Origin: Algibacter mikhailovii
GTDB taxonomy: Bacteria; Bacteroidota; Bacteroidia; Flavobacteriales; Flavobacteriaceae
Length of the DNA stretch: 64,000 nucleotides
Assembly (NCBI RefSeq): GCF_014651495.1
Contig: NZ_BMWZ01000004.1
Coordinates: 372,001-436,000 of the forward strand
Direction: 5' to 3'
Part shown: piece after piece, positions 16,029 to 24,191 of the stretch
How the letters are laid out: each line of letters starts with the position of its first letter
Position numbering within the stretch: the first letter of the stretch is position 1
Notes under the pieces: model-generated
The model's database searches: none
Told to the model about the DNA's origin: nothing
The model's input: only the letters and a program-made list of their open reading frames with translations
Program-made: the position numbers and the translations under genes

Positions 16029-16607
16029 TTACTTGTCATTTTTATAAAAATGTTCTAAAAGCTTCTGTAAATTCTTTTTCGCTCTAAACATTAAAGACTC
16101 TACGGAAGACAAACTCTTCTCTGTAATATCACTAATTTCCTGATAGCTCTTACCGTCCACTTTATGCAGTGTAAATACTACTTTTTGAGCCTCTGGCAAT
16201 TGATTTATAGCCAAAAACAAGGTCTCGCTTTTCTCTTTATTTTCTAGAATAACCCCTGGATGATTCATCTCTGTAAAATAACTGGTTTTATCCATGGGTA
16301 TGGCATTACCCATGATAGATTGCATAAAGGCAAAACGTTTTTTCGTGTTTTTTCTCCTTATAAATTCTAAGCACTTATTGGTGGTGATTCTATAAATCCA
16401 GGTGGATAATTTAGAATCGCCCTTAAATTTAGCTATGGACTTAAAAACCTCAACAAAAACCTCTTGCGCAATATCTTCGGCATCTTCTTTATTGGGCACA
16501 AAGGATATGCAGGTGGCAAATACATTTTGCTGAAAATCATCAAGTAACTTACCATAGGCGTTGGCGTTATGGCTTCTCAATCCTTCAATAAATTCGGTTT
16601 CAGTCAA
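16029..16607 (-). CDS. RNA polymerase sigma factor, ECF, presumed regulator of the envelope block
   Basis: A 192-residue group 4 sigma factor. Region 2 is seen in EDIAQEVFVEVFKSIAKF and STWIYRITTNKCLEFI; region 4 in LPEAQKVVFTLHKVDGKSY with the following helix-turn-helix ending FRAKKNLQKLL. An ECF-type promoter (P1) precedes it, and three further copies of the same sequence precede downstream genes. This makes autoregulation and control of the CotH/YHYH/sulfatase genes likely. That link is inference from motif and position. It faces the RNA methyltransferase gene divergently across about 170 nt. Confidence 0.9.
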   Translation of the reverse strand: MTETEFIEGLRSHNANAYGKLLDDFQQNVFATCISFVPNKEDAEDIAQEVFVEVFKSIAKFKGDSKLSTWIYRITTNKCLEFIRRKNTKKRFAFMQSIMGNAIPMDKTSYFTEMNHPGVILENKEKSETLFLAINQLPEAQKVVFTLHKVDGKSYQEISDITEKSLSSVESLMFRAKKNLQKLLEHFYKNDK

Positions 16608-16631
16608 AAAAGTAAATTAAACTTAGTTAAG

Positions 16632-16660
16632 TTTAGATGCCATTAAAAAATAAAACTTGC
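16632..16660 (-). promoter_or_regulatory. ECF-type promoter (P1), probable autoregulatory site of the sigma gene
   Basis: On the minus strand GCAAGTTTT (16652-16660), 11 nt, then GCATCTAAA (16632-16640). The -10 box ends 24 nt before the ATG at 16607. Boxes and spacing equal those of P2 and P4. Confidence 0.78.
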
Positions 16661-16728
16661 GCTTAATTTTCAATAGTTTTTCAAATTTATATAAAATTGA
16701 ATAGCTCAACCAATTAACTTATCAACGG

Positions 16729-16760
16729 TTGTACAAATAGACATTTAAAACGTAACTTTG
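16729..16760 (+). promoter_or_regulatory. Housekeeping promoter of the RNA methyltransferase gene
   Basis: TTG (16729-16731), 21 nt, then TAACTTTG (16753-16760), a full match to the Bacteroidota TTG-N17-23-TAnnTTTG consensus. It overlaps an in-frame upstream TTG codon and thereby supports the ATG at 16779 as the start. Confidence 0.65.
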
Positions 16761-16778
16761 CAGCCTTATTTACACATC

Positions 16779-17993
16779 ATGCGATTACATAGAAATTTAT
16801 GCTTTGCCGTTATTGACGGTTTAACCCTAATATTTAACGAAGGGCATTATGCCGATAAAGTGATCCAACAATTATTAAAACGCGATAAACGTTGGGGTTC
16901 AAGAGATAGGGGCTTTGTTGCCGAAACCGTTTACGACATTGTACGTTGGAAACGCCTATACGCAGAAATAGCAGAGGTAAAAGAACCTTTTGATCGCGAT
17001 AACTTGTGGCGCATGTTTGCCGTTTGGGCGACCTTAAAAGGCATCTCATTACCAGATTGGAAATACTTTGAAAACACACCAACCCGAAAAATAAAAGGGC
17101 GTTTTGATGAGCTATCCAAAGTTAGAAAACTAAGAGAATCTATTCCGGATTGGATTGATGCCGTTGGATTAGCAGAATTAGGCGAATCTAAATGGACCAA
17201 AGAAATAGCCAAACAAAACGAAAAAGCAGAGGTTATTTTAAGGACCAACACCCTAAAAACCACTAAAGAGCAATTACAAAACATATTGGCCGACGAAGGC
17301 ATAGACACCGAGTTTATAAAAGGACACCCATCGGCTTTAAAACTTGTTGAGCGTGCCAATGTATTTGTTACTGATGCCTTTAAAAAAGGCTTGTTTGAAG
17401 TGCAAGACGCCTGCTCGCAATTGGTGGCCGAATTTCTGGATGTAAAACCAGGCATGAAAGTGGTAGACTCCTGCGCTGGCGCCGGGGGTAAAACCCTGCA
17501 CATTGCTTCTTTAATGGAAAACAAAGGACAAATTGTGGCTATGGACATTTACGAAAGCAAACTTAGAAAGCTTAAAGTAAGAGCCAAACGCAACGGGGTA
17601 CATAACGTAGATTTAAAAGTTATTGACTCTACAAAACCTATTAAAAAGTTACACAACAAAGCCGACCGCGTTTTAATTGATGCCCCATGCTCAGGATTAG
17701 GTGTACTACGCCGAAACCCAGACGCCAAATGGAAACTAGAACCCGAATTTTTAGACCGCATTAGAGGGGTACAACAAGACGTATTACAGCAGTACTCAAA
17801 AATGGTAAAACCCAATGGTAAGTTGGTTTATGCCACCTGCTCGGTATTGCCTTCAGAAAATCAAAATCAAGTGCAGACCTTTTTAAAATCGGAAGCTGGC
17901 GCCAATTTTGAGCTGGTAAAAGACAAAAAACTATTGGCGCATACCTCTGGTTATGACGGGTTTTATATGGCACTAATGACACGTAAAGCATAA
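16779..17993 (+). CDS. RsmB/NOP-family RNA (cytosine-5) methyltransferase
   Basis: SAM-dependent methyltransferase of 404 residues acting on rRNA or tRNA cytosines. The SAM-binding loop VDSCAGAGGKT, the DAPCSGLGVLRRNPD motif and the catalytic cysteine in ATCSVLPSEN (about residue 354) are all present. An N-terminal helical NusB-like region precedes the catalytic domain, as in RsmB. A TTG in the same frame at 16758 lies inside the -7 promoter element and is rejected as a start. The exact target base cannot be read from sequence. Confidence 0.9.
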   Translation: MRLHRNLCFAVIDGLTLIFNEGHYADKVIQQLLKRDKRWGSRDRGFVAETVYDIVRWKRLYAEIAEVKEPFDRDNLWRMFAVWATLKGISLPDWKYFENTPTRKIKGRFDELSKVRKLRESIPDWIDAVGLAELGESKWTKEIAKQNEKAEVILRTNTLKTTKEQLQNILADEGIDTEFIKGHPSALKLVERANVFVTDAFKKGLFEVQDACSQLVAEFLDVKPGMKVVDSCAGAGGKTLHIASLMENKGQIVAMDIYESKLRKLKVRAKRNGVHNVDLKVIDSTKPIKKLHNKADRVLIDAPCSGLGVLRRNPDAKWKLEPEFLDRIRGVQQDVLQQYSKMVKPNGKLVYATCSVLPSENQNQVQTFLKSEAGANFELVKDKKLLAHTSGYDGFYMALMTRKA

Positions 17994-18044
17994 ACGCCCT
18001 TGGCACCCATTGTTTCATAATTCCTAAATACCTACCTTAGGCTT

Positions 18045-18578
18045 ATGAAAAACATTGTGTTCTTAGCCAAGAGTATAGACAACTACATTGCTGGTAAACA
18101 AGGTGAGTTGGATTGGTTGGAGATGGTACCCAACCCAGAGCAGCTAGACATGGGGTATAACGACCTCATGAATGCCATTGATGCCATTGTTATGGGGAGC
18201 AGCACCTTTAAAACGGTTTTAGGTTTTAATGGGCCTTGGCCATATACCAAGCCTGTTTTTGTACTCAGCCATAGCCTCCAAACCATACCCGAACCTCTAA
18301 AAAATAAAGTCACCATACTCCAGGGTAACGAAACCGAAGTGTTAAAAACCCTCCACAATAAAGGGTTTAAAAACCTGTATATAGATGGTGGCACGGTAGT
18401 ACAAAACTTTCTAAAACAAGATTTAATAGACGAGCTACGCTTAACCACATTGCCTATTATACTAGGCGACGGCATCCCCTTGTTTAGGGTACTACCAAAA
18501 TCACTGGTGTTTGATCACCTGAACACCCAAGTCTTCAACACTCACATGGTGCAGAGTTGTTATGCCAGACGCCGTTAA
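18045..18578 (+). CDS. RibD C-terminal/dihydrofolate reductase-family protein
   Basis: A 177-residue protein of the RibD_C/DHFR-like fold: the N terminus reads VFLAKSIDNYIAG, with GSSTFKTVL and YIDGGTVVQNFL further on. It probably reduces a small substrate with NAD(P)H; the substrate is unknown. It lies 51 nt after the RNA methyltransferase and may share its transcript. It marks the left edge of the accessory region that follows. Confidence 0.85.
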   Translation: MKNIVFLAKSIDNYIAGKQGELDWLEMVPNPEQLDMGYNDLMNAIDAIVMGSSTFKTVLGFNGPWPYTKPVFVLSHSLQTIPEPLKNKVTILQGNETEVLKTLHNKGFKNLYIDGGTVVQNFLKQDLIDELRLTTLPIILGDGIPLFRVLPKSLVFDHLNTQVFNTHMVQSCYARRR

Positions 18579-18760
18579 TACGCTGTTATTCAAACCGTTT
18601 AAACAACAAGTTAACAACCCTAGATCTTTGTTGAAAACTCCTAGAAAATACTTCTTATACTTGTAAGAAAATAAGCTACATTTATAAACGAATACACACG
18701 AGCATCGCCATACTCCGGCTATTGTACGGGGTAATAAGAATTTGTGGCGCTTTATAAGGA

Positions 18761-19226
18761 GTTGTAGTGCATTTAAAGAATAAAATGATGATGATACTTG
18801 ACTATCTGATTTATAGAGTTTTTGGATATTTTGACAAAAAAAATCCAAGCAAGGCTAAGTCAAACACAATTAATTTTATTTCAATTTTTGAAGGAACAGT
18901 TTTAGTGCCAATATTTTTAATATTCAATGGGATAACAAAAATTTATAGCACACCAGAGAATCCAAATCCAAGTATGAAATATTATATTGGAATTCCATTG
19001 GCAATTTTACTTTTGATATTAAACACAAAATACATTAAAATAAAGTTAAAGAACAATGGAATTGACTTACTGAATAGTAGATTTAAAAATACATTAAATT
19101 GGATTCCAATTTGGTTAATATTTAGTTCACCAATAATTTTTGTATTTGTATGCCCAATAATATATGGTGCTATTAATGGAACACTTAGTTTTCCCTTGTT
19201 TGAAAAATAGAAAAACACACTACAAC
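18761..19226. repeat. Cassette-like unit bounded by 9-bp inverted repeats (unit 1)
   Basis: GTTGTAGTG at 18761-18769 and its exact reverse complement CACTACAAC at 19218-19226 bracket one small membrane-protein gene. The repeats sit 16 nt before the ATG and 7 nt after the stop. The neighbouring unit (19342-20972) has the same layout with a related repeat. Confidence 0.5.
18785..19210 (+). CDS. Small multi-pass membrane protein of unknown function
   Basis: About 141 residues with three hydrophobic segments: NFISIFEGTVLVPIFLIF, YIGIPLAILLLIL and IPIWLIFSSPIIFVFV. Three ATG codons in a row (18785, 18788, 18791) make the exact start uncertain; a GTG at 18767 lies in the inverted repeat and is less likely. 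I recognise no family. The DNA is visibly more AT-rich than the flanking housekeeping genes, and the gene sits inside a cassette-like unit, both signs of acquisition by transfer. Confidence 0.55.
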   Translation: MMMILDYLIYRVFGYFDKKNPSKAKSNTINFISIFEGTVLVPIFLIFNGITKIYSTPENPNPSMKYYIGIPLAILLLILNTKYIKIKLKNNGIDLLNSRFKNTLNWIPIWLIFSSPIIFVFVCPIIYGAINGTLSFPLFEK

Positions 19227-19341
19227 ATCACCTAAAAGTAATGCCTCGTGACGACTAAATTGATTAATTTCAACACAAAAGAATAAATGGAAAAAGCTGA
19301 AAGATTAGAGCATGAATACGGCACTACTCTTAGCTTTGACC

Positions 19342-20972
19342 GTTGTGTGTAATATGAAAACCAACCTAATAAAAATTGAATGGAGAATAATACAATTGAA
19401 GTAATTAAAACTATTGGAAGTCAATGGAAGTTTCTTTTAGTTGTTTTTTTTATTATCATTTTCATTGTTAAATGGAAAACAATATGGTCTTTCGTAAACA
19501 ATTTTACACAAATTAGGGTAAAAAGAGGGCAGACTGAATTTGAAATGCATCGTCAAGAAAATAAAGAAGATAATGAAACAACCAATCAAGAAAAAGCTAT
19601 ACCAAAAGGTGATTCTTTGGAAGATGAAAATGAAGATTTACAAGAATTAGAAAACGGTGATAATGTTTTTTTTCAATATCACGAAGCACTTCGTGAGAAG
19701 AAATTTAAAGATGCAGATGAATTATTAGATAGAGTTTTAGCCGAAATAGAAGACCCAAACCGAAAAAAAGAAGAATTTGTTAGAAACTTTTACTTGAGAC
19801 ATAAATATGGAGATACTTCCGCATTTAGAGAATTAGAGGAGTATACAGAAAATATTGAAAACGATGATGAGAAAAAATCTCACGGATTTTTTTATTTAAG
19901 TTTAATTTACAATCAAGCTAATAATTATCCAAAAGCTGTTGAATTAGCAACAAAAGCTTTAGAGCTAACAAATAAAAATGAGCAAAAAGCATATTGTATT
20001 TCAAGAATTTCAGATTATCATTTAGAAAATGAGAACACTAAAGAATCTCTCGATGTAATAATCAAACACATAGATAATATAAATGAAAAACAACCAAAAG
20101 TCACTTTATATAGAGCATTAGCCAATTATTATAAGAAAACTGAAAATAAATTGTTAGAATCAATTGCGTATCAAAAAGCACTTGAATTAACACCTAACAA
20201 CACTTATTTATTATTTGACGCTGCATATAATTACAGTGAAACAGAACAGGATTTAAAAGACTTAGGCTTGTTGTTTTATAAAAAACTTTTAGGTTTCGAC
20301 TCTAAATTTCAAAGCGCTTTAAACAACATAGGAGTAGCTTATAAAAACCTAGGACTAGAAATAAAATCAATTGAACATTATAAAAAGGCTTTTGAATTCA
20401 AAAACAGTTTGGCGGCATCTAATATCGCATATCAATTAATTCATCTTGGATTTATTGAAGAAGCAGAAGATTATTTAAAAAAAGCAGAAGAATTTGAAAA
20501 TCCTCACGAAAATGTTTTTGAAGCCACGTCTTCTATCAAAACAAAAATTACTAAAGAGAAAGAAGAAGAAGAAAAGATTTTAAATAAAGCTAATAAAAAG
20601 TTTAGATTTTTTAATCATTTTGGAAATGCAGTATTCACTTCCAAAAAAATAGATTTTAAAATATCAAATAATTGGCATTATGGAGAAATTCCAATAACAA
20701 TTTCCAAAAACGAAAATCTAATTGAATTTTCTTGGGAAAATGGTGAAGAGAAACATTCAATAAGTGGAGTTCTAACAAATAATTCAATCTCTGCAACTTA
20801 TAAAAAACCGAAAAAGAATATTTATAGTTATAGTGCAGAAAACAGATATACCTATAGAGATGTAAAGGGTTTTGGATACTTGGTATCTAATCAAAAAATC
20901 ACTTTCATATTTGAATTTGAAAGTAAAATAATAGAACTCAATTTCTATGAAAAATAAAGTACTACACACAAC
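19342..20972. repeat. Cassette-like unit bounded by 9-bp inverted repeats (unit 2)
   Basis: GTTGTGTGT at 19342-19350 and its exact reverse complement ACACACAAC at 20964-20972 bracket the TPR protein gene, 29 nt before its ATG and 6 nt after its stop. The right end merges into direct repeat copy A. Confidence 0.5.
19380..20957 (+). CDS. Membrane-anchored TPR protein of unknown function
   Basis: A 525-residue protein with one N-terminal membrane segment (about residues 17-33), an acidic charged linker (about 50-90), a set of TPR-like helical repeats to about residue 400, a short Glu/Lys coiled stretch (KEKEEEEKI) and a C-terminal beta-rich domain of about 115 residues. The topology suggests the repeats face the cytoplasm. 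I recognise no specific family. The coding DNA is clearly AT-richer than the core genes nearby, and matching inverted repeats bracket the gene, consistent with a mobile cassette. The function could be protein-protein binding; defence is possible but unsupported. Confidence 0.65.
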   Translation: MENNTIEVIKTIGSQWKFLLVVFFIIIFIVKWKTIWSFVNNFTQIRVKRGQTEFEMHRQENKEDNETTNQEKAIPKGDSLEDENEDLQELENGDNVFFQYHEALREKKFKDADELLDRVLAEIEDPNRKKEEFVRNFYLRHKYGDTSAFRELEEYTENIENDDEKKSHGFFYLSLIYNQANNYPKAVELATKALELTNKNEQKAYCISRISDYHLENENTKESLDVIIKHIDNINEKQPKVTLYRALANYYKKTENKLLESIAYQKALELTPNNTYLLFDAAYNYSETEQDLKDLGLLFYKKLLGFDSKFQSALNNIGVAYKNLGLEIKSIEHYKKAFEFKNSLAASNIAYQLIHLGFIEEAEDYLKKAEEFENPHENVFEATSSIKTKITKEKEEEEKILNKANKKFRFFNHFGNAVFTSKKIDFKISNNWHYGEIPITISKNENLIEFSWENGEEKHSISGVLTNNSISATYKKPKKNIYSYSAENRYTYRDVKGFGYLVSNQKITFIFEFESKIIELNFYEK

Positions 20973-21059
20973 AATAACTATAAGTAATTGCTTGTTCTCG
21001 CCTACTTCTGAAAATCACCGCCTGTTTTCTATTCGGTTTGTATTTGCTAAATTAGGTGC
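20970..21059. repeat. 90-bp direct repeat, copy A
   Basis: Aligns without gaps to 24915-25004 with about 10 mismatches in 90; the last 75 bases differ at 5. Non-coding, immediately downstream of the TPR cassette gene. A weaker relative lies at 29885-29929. Confidence 0.75.
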
Positions 21060-21152
21060 TTAAACAACGTAACTTATCTTAACAAACACTTTAGGCATAA
21101 TTTTGAACCGTCCTGAATAAAGGGTACAGATAAAATATCAACCCTATAAATA

Positions 21153-21533
21153 ATGAAAAACAAAACCTCAATTATCGTTACTAGAGAAAGTGTCTGTCTT
21201 GGGGATGACGTATTTTCCCCACACGAATCAAAATTTTCATTAAATAAAACTGATAACTTAATTCAATTAACGGATTCAATTATAAAAATGAATTATTTAT
21301 CAGAAGTGCAAAGTTATAGAACTCCTTGGCTGATGTTAATTAATGGTGAAGAGATTGCTATTTTTAATAAAAATTCGGATAAAGCAAAATTTTTAGTAAC
21401 TGAAAAAAGATTTAATGAGAGTTTTAAAGGGGTAGATCTTTTAAAGGTACATTTCAATCGGATTGAACAAAGTTATTTCAGTATGATTTCAACCAACTTT
21501 AAGAACTTATTATCCGTTCTATTTAATAATTAA
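21153..21533 (+). CDS. Hypothetical protein, 126 residues
   Basis: A short soluble protein with no signal peptide or membrane segment. It contains SVCLGDDVFSPHESKF near the N terminus, a W-L-M-L-I-N-G-E-E-I segment in the middle and a hydrophobic-aromatic C terminus. I do not recognise a family. It is a lone gene between direct repeat copy A and the DUF1254 lipoprotein, in the AT-rich accessory region. Normal codon usage and a clean ATG make it a plausible gene. Confidence 0.5.
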   Translation: MKNKTSIIVTRESVCLGDDVFSPHESKFSLNKTDNLIQLTDSIIKMNYLSEVQSYRTPWLMLINGEEIAIFNKNSDKAKFLVTEKRFNESFKGVDLLKVHFNRIEQSYFSMISTNFKNLLSVLFNN

Positions 21534-21802
21534 GCATAAAAACATTATAACAAAACCTGGAAGCTAAAGCGTTGAAAAAAGTAGAATTTTATTGAAAAAA
21601 ATTAAGACATCTGACTTCTTTTTAGTGGAAATATAAATGCCTATTTTAAACCAATTAAAAAAACGTATTACAATAGGATATCTATTTATTGTTAGTTCTA
21701 GCCTACATACTTAACATAAAAGTTTTAAATGCGTTGTTATATCTTTAATCTAAAGACTTTATGTATATTTAACTACAGCCAATATATTTTAAAATAATAA
21801 AA

Positions 21803-22828
21803 ATGAAACTATTCAATCAAATGCTATTAGGAACACTCTTAATAGGCGTGTTATTTTCTTGTAAAAATCAAACAAAAAAGGAATCAAACGAGGTTACAAG
21901 TGAAGCCATTGCTTCAATAATAGTCACACCAGAAAATTTCCCCCAAGCCTATACGAACTTGCGTTTTGCTGCGATTTTGAAGAAAGCAGGTGGTATGAAT
22001 ACGTTTTTGGAAATGCCCGTTCCTTCTAGTGACCCCACTAAGCAATTTGTAGTGCGTATGAATAGAGACACCTTTTATTCGACCTCTATTTTTGATATGA
22101 CCGGTGATGTTTTTATCACGATTCCTGAAACTGATAAATATGTGACTATTCAAATCGTTGATGAAAACCATGAAACACAGCGCATGATTTATGGGGCAGG
22201 CAGACATAAGCTAACTGCTAAAACAGATCATGCTTTTGTGATAATAAGAACGCTAGATGAAAACCTACGCAAAAACATTAAAGTTGAAGCAAGCAGTACA
22301 AAACCTTTTGTGGTTAAGAATTGGGATAAGGCTTCTTTTGAAAAGGTTGAAAAAGCAGGAAATATAGATTTTAGCGATGGTTATGACCAATCTAAAGCGT
22401 TTGGAAATAAAGAAAGTGGCCAAACAGATTATATGAATTACGTTGGAGTTGCTGGCGGATGGGGCGGCGCTATGGTTGAAGATAACATTTATCAAACCAG
22501 CCCTTATATGACTACTGAAGGCTGTTATGAAATGACTTTTATAGATCCAGAAGACGTGTATTTTTGGTCTGCTACGGTATACAATGGTGATGGCTACCTG
22601 TTTAATGATGTTGCACACATATCAAGTGAAATGGATCCTATTAAAAATGAAGATGGCACTTTTACAGTGCGATTTGGTTGTGACGGCCAACCCAATAATA
22701 TTCCAATTCGCGAAGGCAATACTACGGGGAAATTCAATGTGCTCATGCGGCATTACGGTCCAAGTGATATGGTGAGTAACGATGAAGCAGGATATAATGC
22801 TACAAAGGCGATTAAAAAAATACAATAG
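21803..22828 (+). CDS. DUF1254/DUF1214-domain lipoprotein
   Basis: A 341-residue lipoprotein (lipobox VLFSC). The N-terminal DUF1254 part includes FVVRMNRDTFYSTSIFDM. The C-terminal DUF1214 part is seen in YFWSATVYNGDGYLFND and the ending NVLMRHYGPSD. Members of the family are widespread and uncharacterised. The gene is single, with its own upstream region that shares a 16-base string with the promoter region of the first ECF sigma gene (see findings). No enzymatic function is claimed. Confidence 0.82.
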   Translation: MKLFNQMLLGTLLIGVLFSCKNQTKKESNEVTSEAIASIIVTPENFPQAYTNLRFAAILKKAGGMNTFLEMPVPSSDPTKQFVVRMNRDTFYSTSIFDMTGDVFITIPETDKYVTIQIVDENHETQRMIYGAGRHKLTAKTDHAFVIIRTLDENLRKNIKVEASSTKPFVVKNWDKASFEKVEKAGNIDFSDGYDQSKAFGNKESGQTDYMNYVGVAGGWGGAMVEDNIYQTSPYMTTEGCYEMTFIDPEDVYFWSATVYNGDGYLFNDVAHISSEMDPIKNEDGTFTVRFGCDGQPNNIPIREGNTTGKFNVLMRHYGPSDMVSNDEAGYNATKAIKKIQ

Positions 22829-23024
22829 ACGCTCAATAACTTTTTAAGGACCACAATGCCCTACTACATAAGTAAACCTTGGTTAATAATAAATAGCGGT
22901 CATGCTTGGCGATTTAGTCTATTTGAGCATGAATACATAGATAAAACAACCGAGGGTTTTGACAGTAAATTGCGTTGCAATTGGGCAAAATGCTTGTTTA
23001 AGTTGTTGGTATTAAAAACAGTAC

Positions 23025-24170
23025 ATGAAAAATATTAGACATTTCGCGGCTATCCTTTTTTTAGTCTTAAGCGCTATAGGCTGTAGGCAAACGCCTGCCA
23101 AGGGCGCTATAACGACTAATGTTATAGCCAAGGAAGCGCTAACTGCAGCTACCCTAGAAGTTATCGGGTTCAATAGACCAATCATTACCGCCATTATTGA
23201 TAGTATAAAAACGGGGTTCTACCCCAATAGGCATTCATTACTCATCTACAAAGATGACAAGCTAGTATTGGAGGAGTATTTTTCAGGTCACGATGAAAAC
23301 TGGGGTACAAATCTTGGTATTATTAAACACCATGATACCGTGCTTCACGATATGCGCAGTGTTTCAAAAAGTATAGTTTCTGCTTGTATTGGTATTGCTA
23401 TAGCCCAAGGAAAAATAAAAGATGTTGACCAACCTGTTTTTGATTTTTTTGAGGATTACCAACAGTATAACAATGCAGGGCGTGAAGCCTTAACCATTAA
23501 GCATCTTCTAACCATGACCTCTGGTTTAAAATGGAATGAGGAAATACCTTATGACAACCCAGAAAACAGCGAAATTCAGATGATTAATAGCGGCGATGGT
23601 ATTGGCTTTGTGTTGAGTAGAGCCATAGTAACTAAACCAGGAACCGTTTGGAAATACAACGGTGGAACTACCGAATTACTGGCAGAAATAATTCAAAGGG
23701 TATCAGGAAAAGATGTTCATGAATTTGCAAAAGCGTTTCTATTTAAACCTTTAGGTATAACAACCTCTGAGTGGACCATTTCTCCCGCAACTCATACGCC
23801 AGCAGCAGCATCTGGATTACGCTTAACCTCAAGAGACATGTTGAAGTTTGGCATATTATTTCAAAATGAAGGCCGATGGGGAAACGCCCAAATACTACCA
23901 AAAAAATGGGTTCAAGAATCCTTCAAATCTAATCTTGAATTGCCTTTTGGTGGGTATGGTTATCAGTTTTGGGTTTTCAACTTTGATATTAAAGGGCATC
24001 AACTAAAGCTACCCGCCGCCGTGGGCAATGGCGATCAAAGAATCTATTTTGATAAAAAAAATAATTTGGTGGTAGTCACAACAGCTGGCAATTACAACAA
24101 ATGGGATATTAAGAATAACGCAAGTGCGCTTCTTCAACATATTTATACGGCCTTCGATGACGCAGAATGA
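23025..24170 (+). CDS. Serine hydrolase, class C beta-lactamase/esterase family, lipoprotein
   Basis: A 381-residue protein with a lipoprotein signal (LSAIGC). The S-x-x-K motif is present in RSVSKSI, and KYNGGTTELL supplies the Tyr-Asn motif of the class C/penicillin-binding fold. Such flavobacterial proteins are usually esterases or peptidases rather than antibiotic-resistance enzymes. It is followed 21 nt later by a DUF6090 gene, so the two may be co-transcribed. The substrate is unknown. Confidence 0.85.
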   Translation: MKNIRHFAAILFLVLSAIGCRQTPAKGAITTNVIAKEALTAATLEVIGFNRPIITAIIDSIKTGFYPNRHSLLIYKDDKLVLEEYFSGHDENWGTNLGIIKHHDTVLHDMRSVSKSIVSACIGIAIAQGKIKDVDQPVFDFFEDYQQYNNAGREALTIKHLLTMTSGLKWNEEIPYDNPENSEIQMINSGDGIGFVLSRAIVTKPGTVWKYNGGTTELLAEIIQRVSGKDVHEFAKAFLFKPLGITTSEWTISPATHTPAAASGLRLTSRDMLKFGILFQNEGRWGNAQILPKKWVQESFKSNLELPFGGYGYQFWVFNFDIKGHQLKLPAAVGNGDQRIYFDKKNNLVVVTTAGNYNKWDIKNNASALLQHIYTAFDDAE

Positions 24171-24191
24171 CATATAACCAACCACTAAGCA

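Noticed and set aside
19288-19353. 21-codon frame between the two cassette-like units
   Set aside because: Too short, ends inside the inverted repeat and has no recognisable features; at most a cassette remnant.
22856-23038. 60-codon frame between the DUF1254 and serine hydrolase genes
   Set aside because: Overlaps the serine hydrolase start, looks unlike any protein and has no signal or repeat; likely non-coding or a remnant.
23025-24170. Serine hydrolase as an antibiotic-resistance beta-lactamase
   Set aside because: Only the fold motifs are shared; such flavobacterial lipoproteins are generally esterases or peptidases, and the KTG motif region is not convincing.
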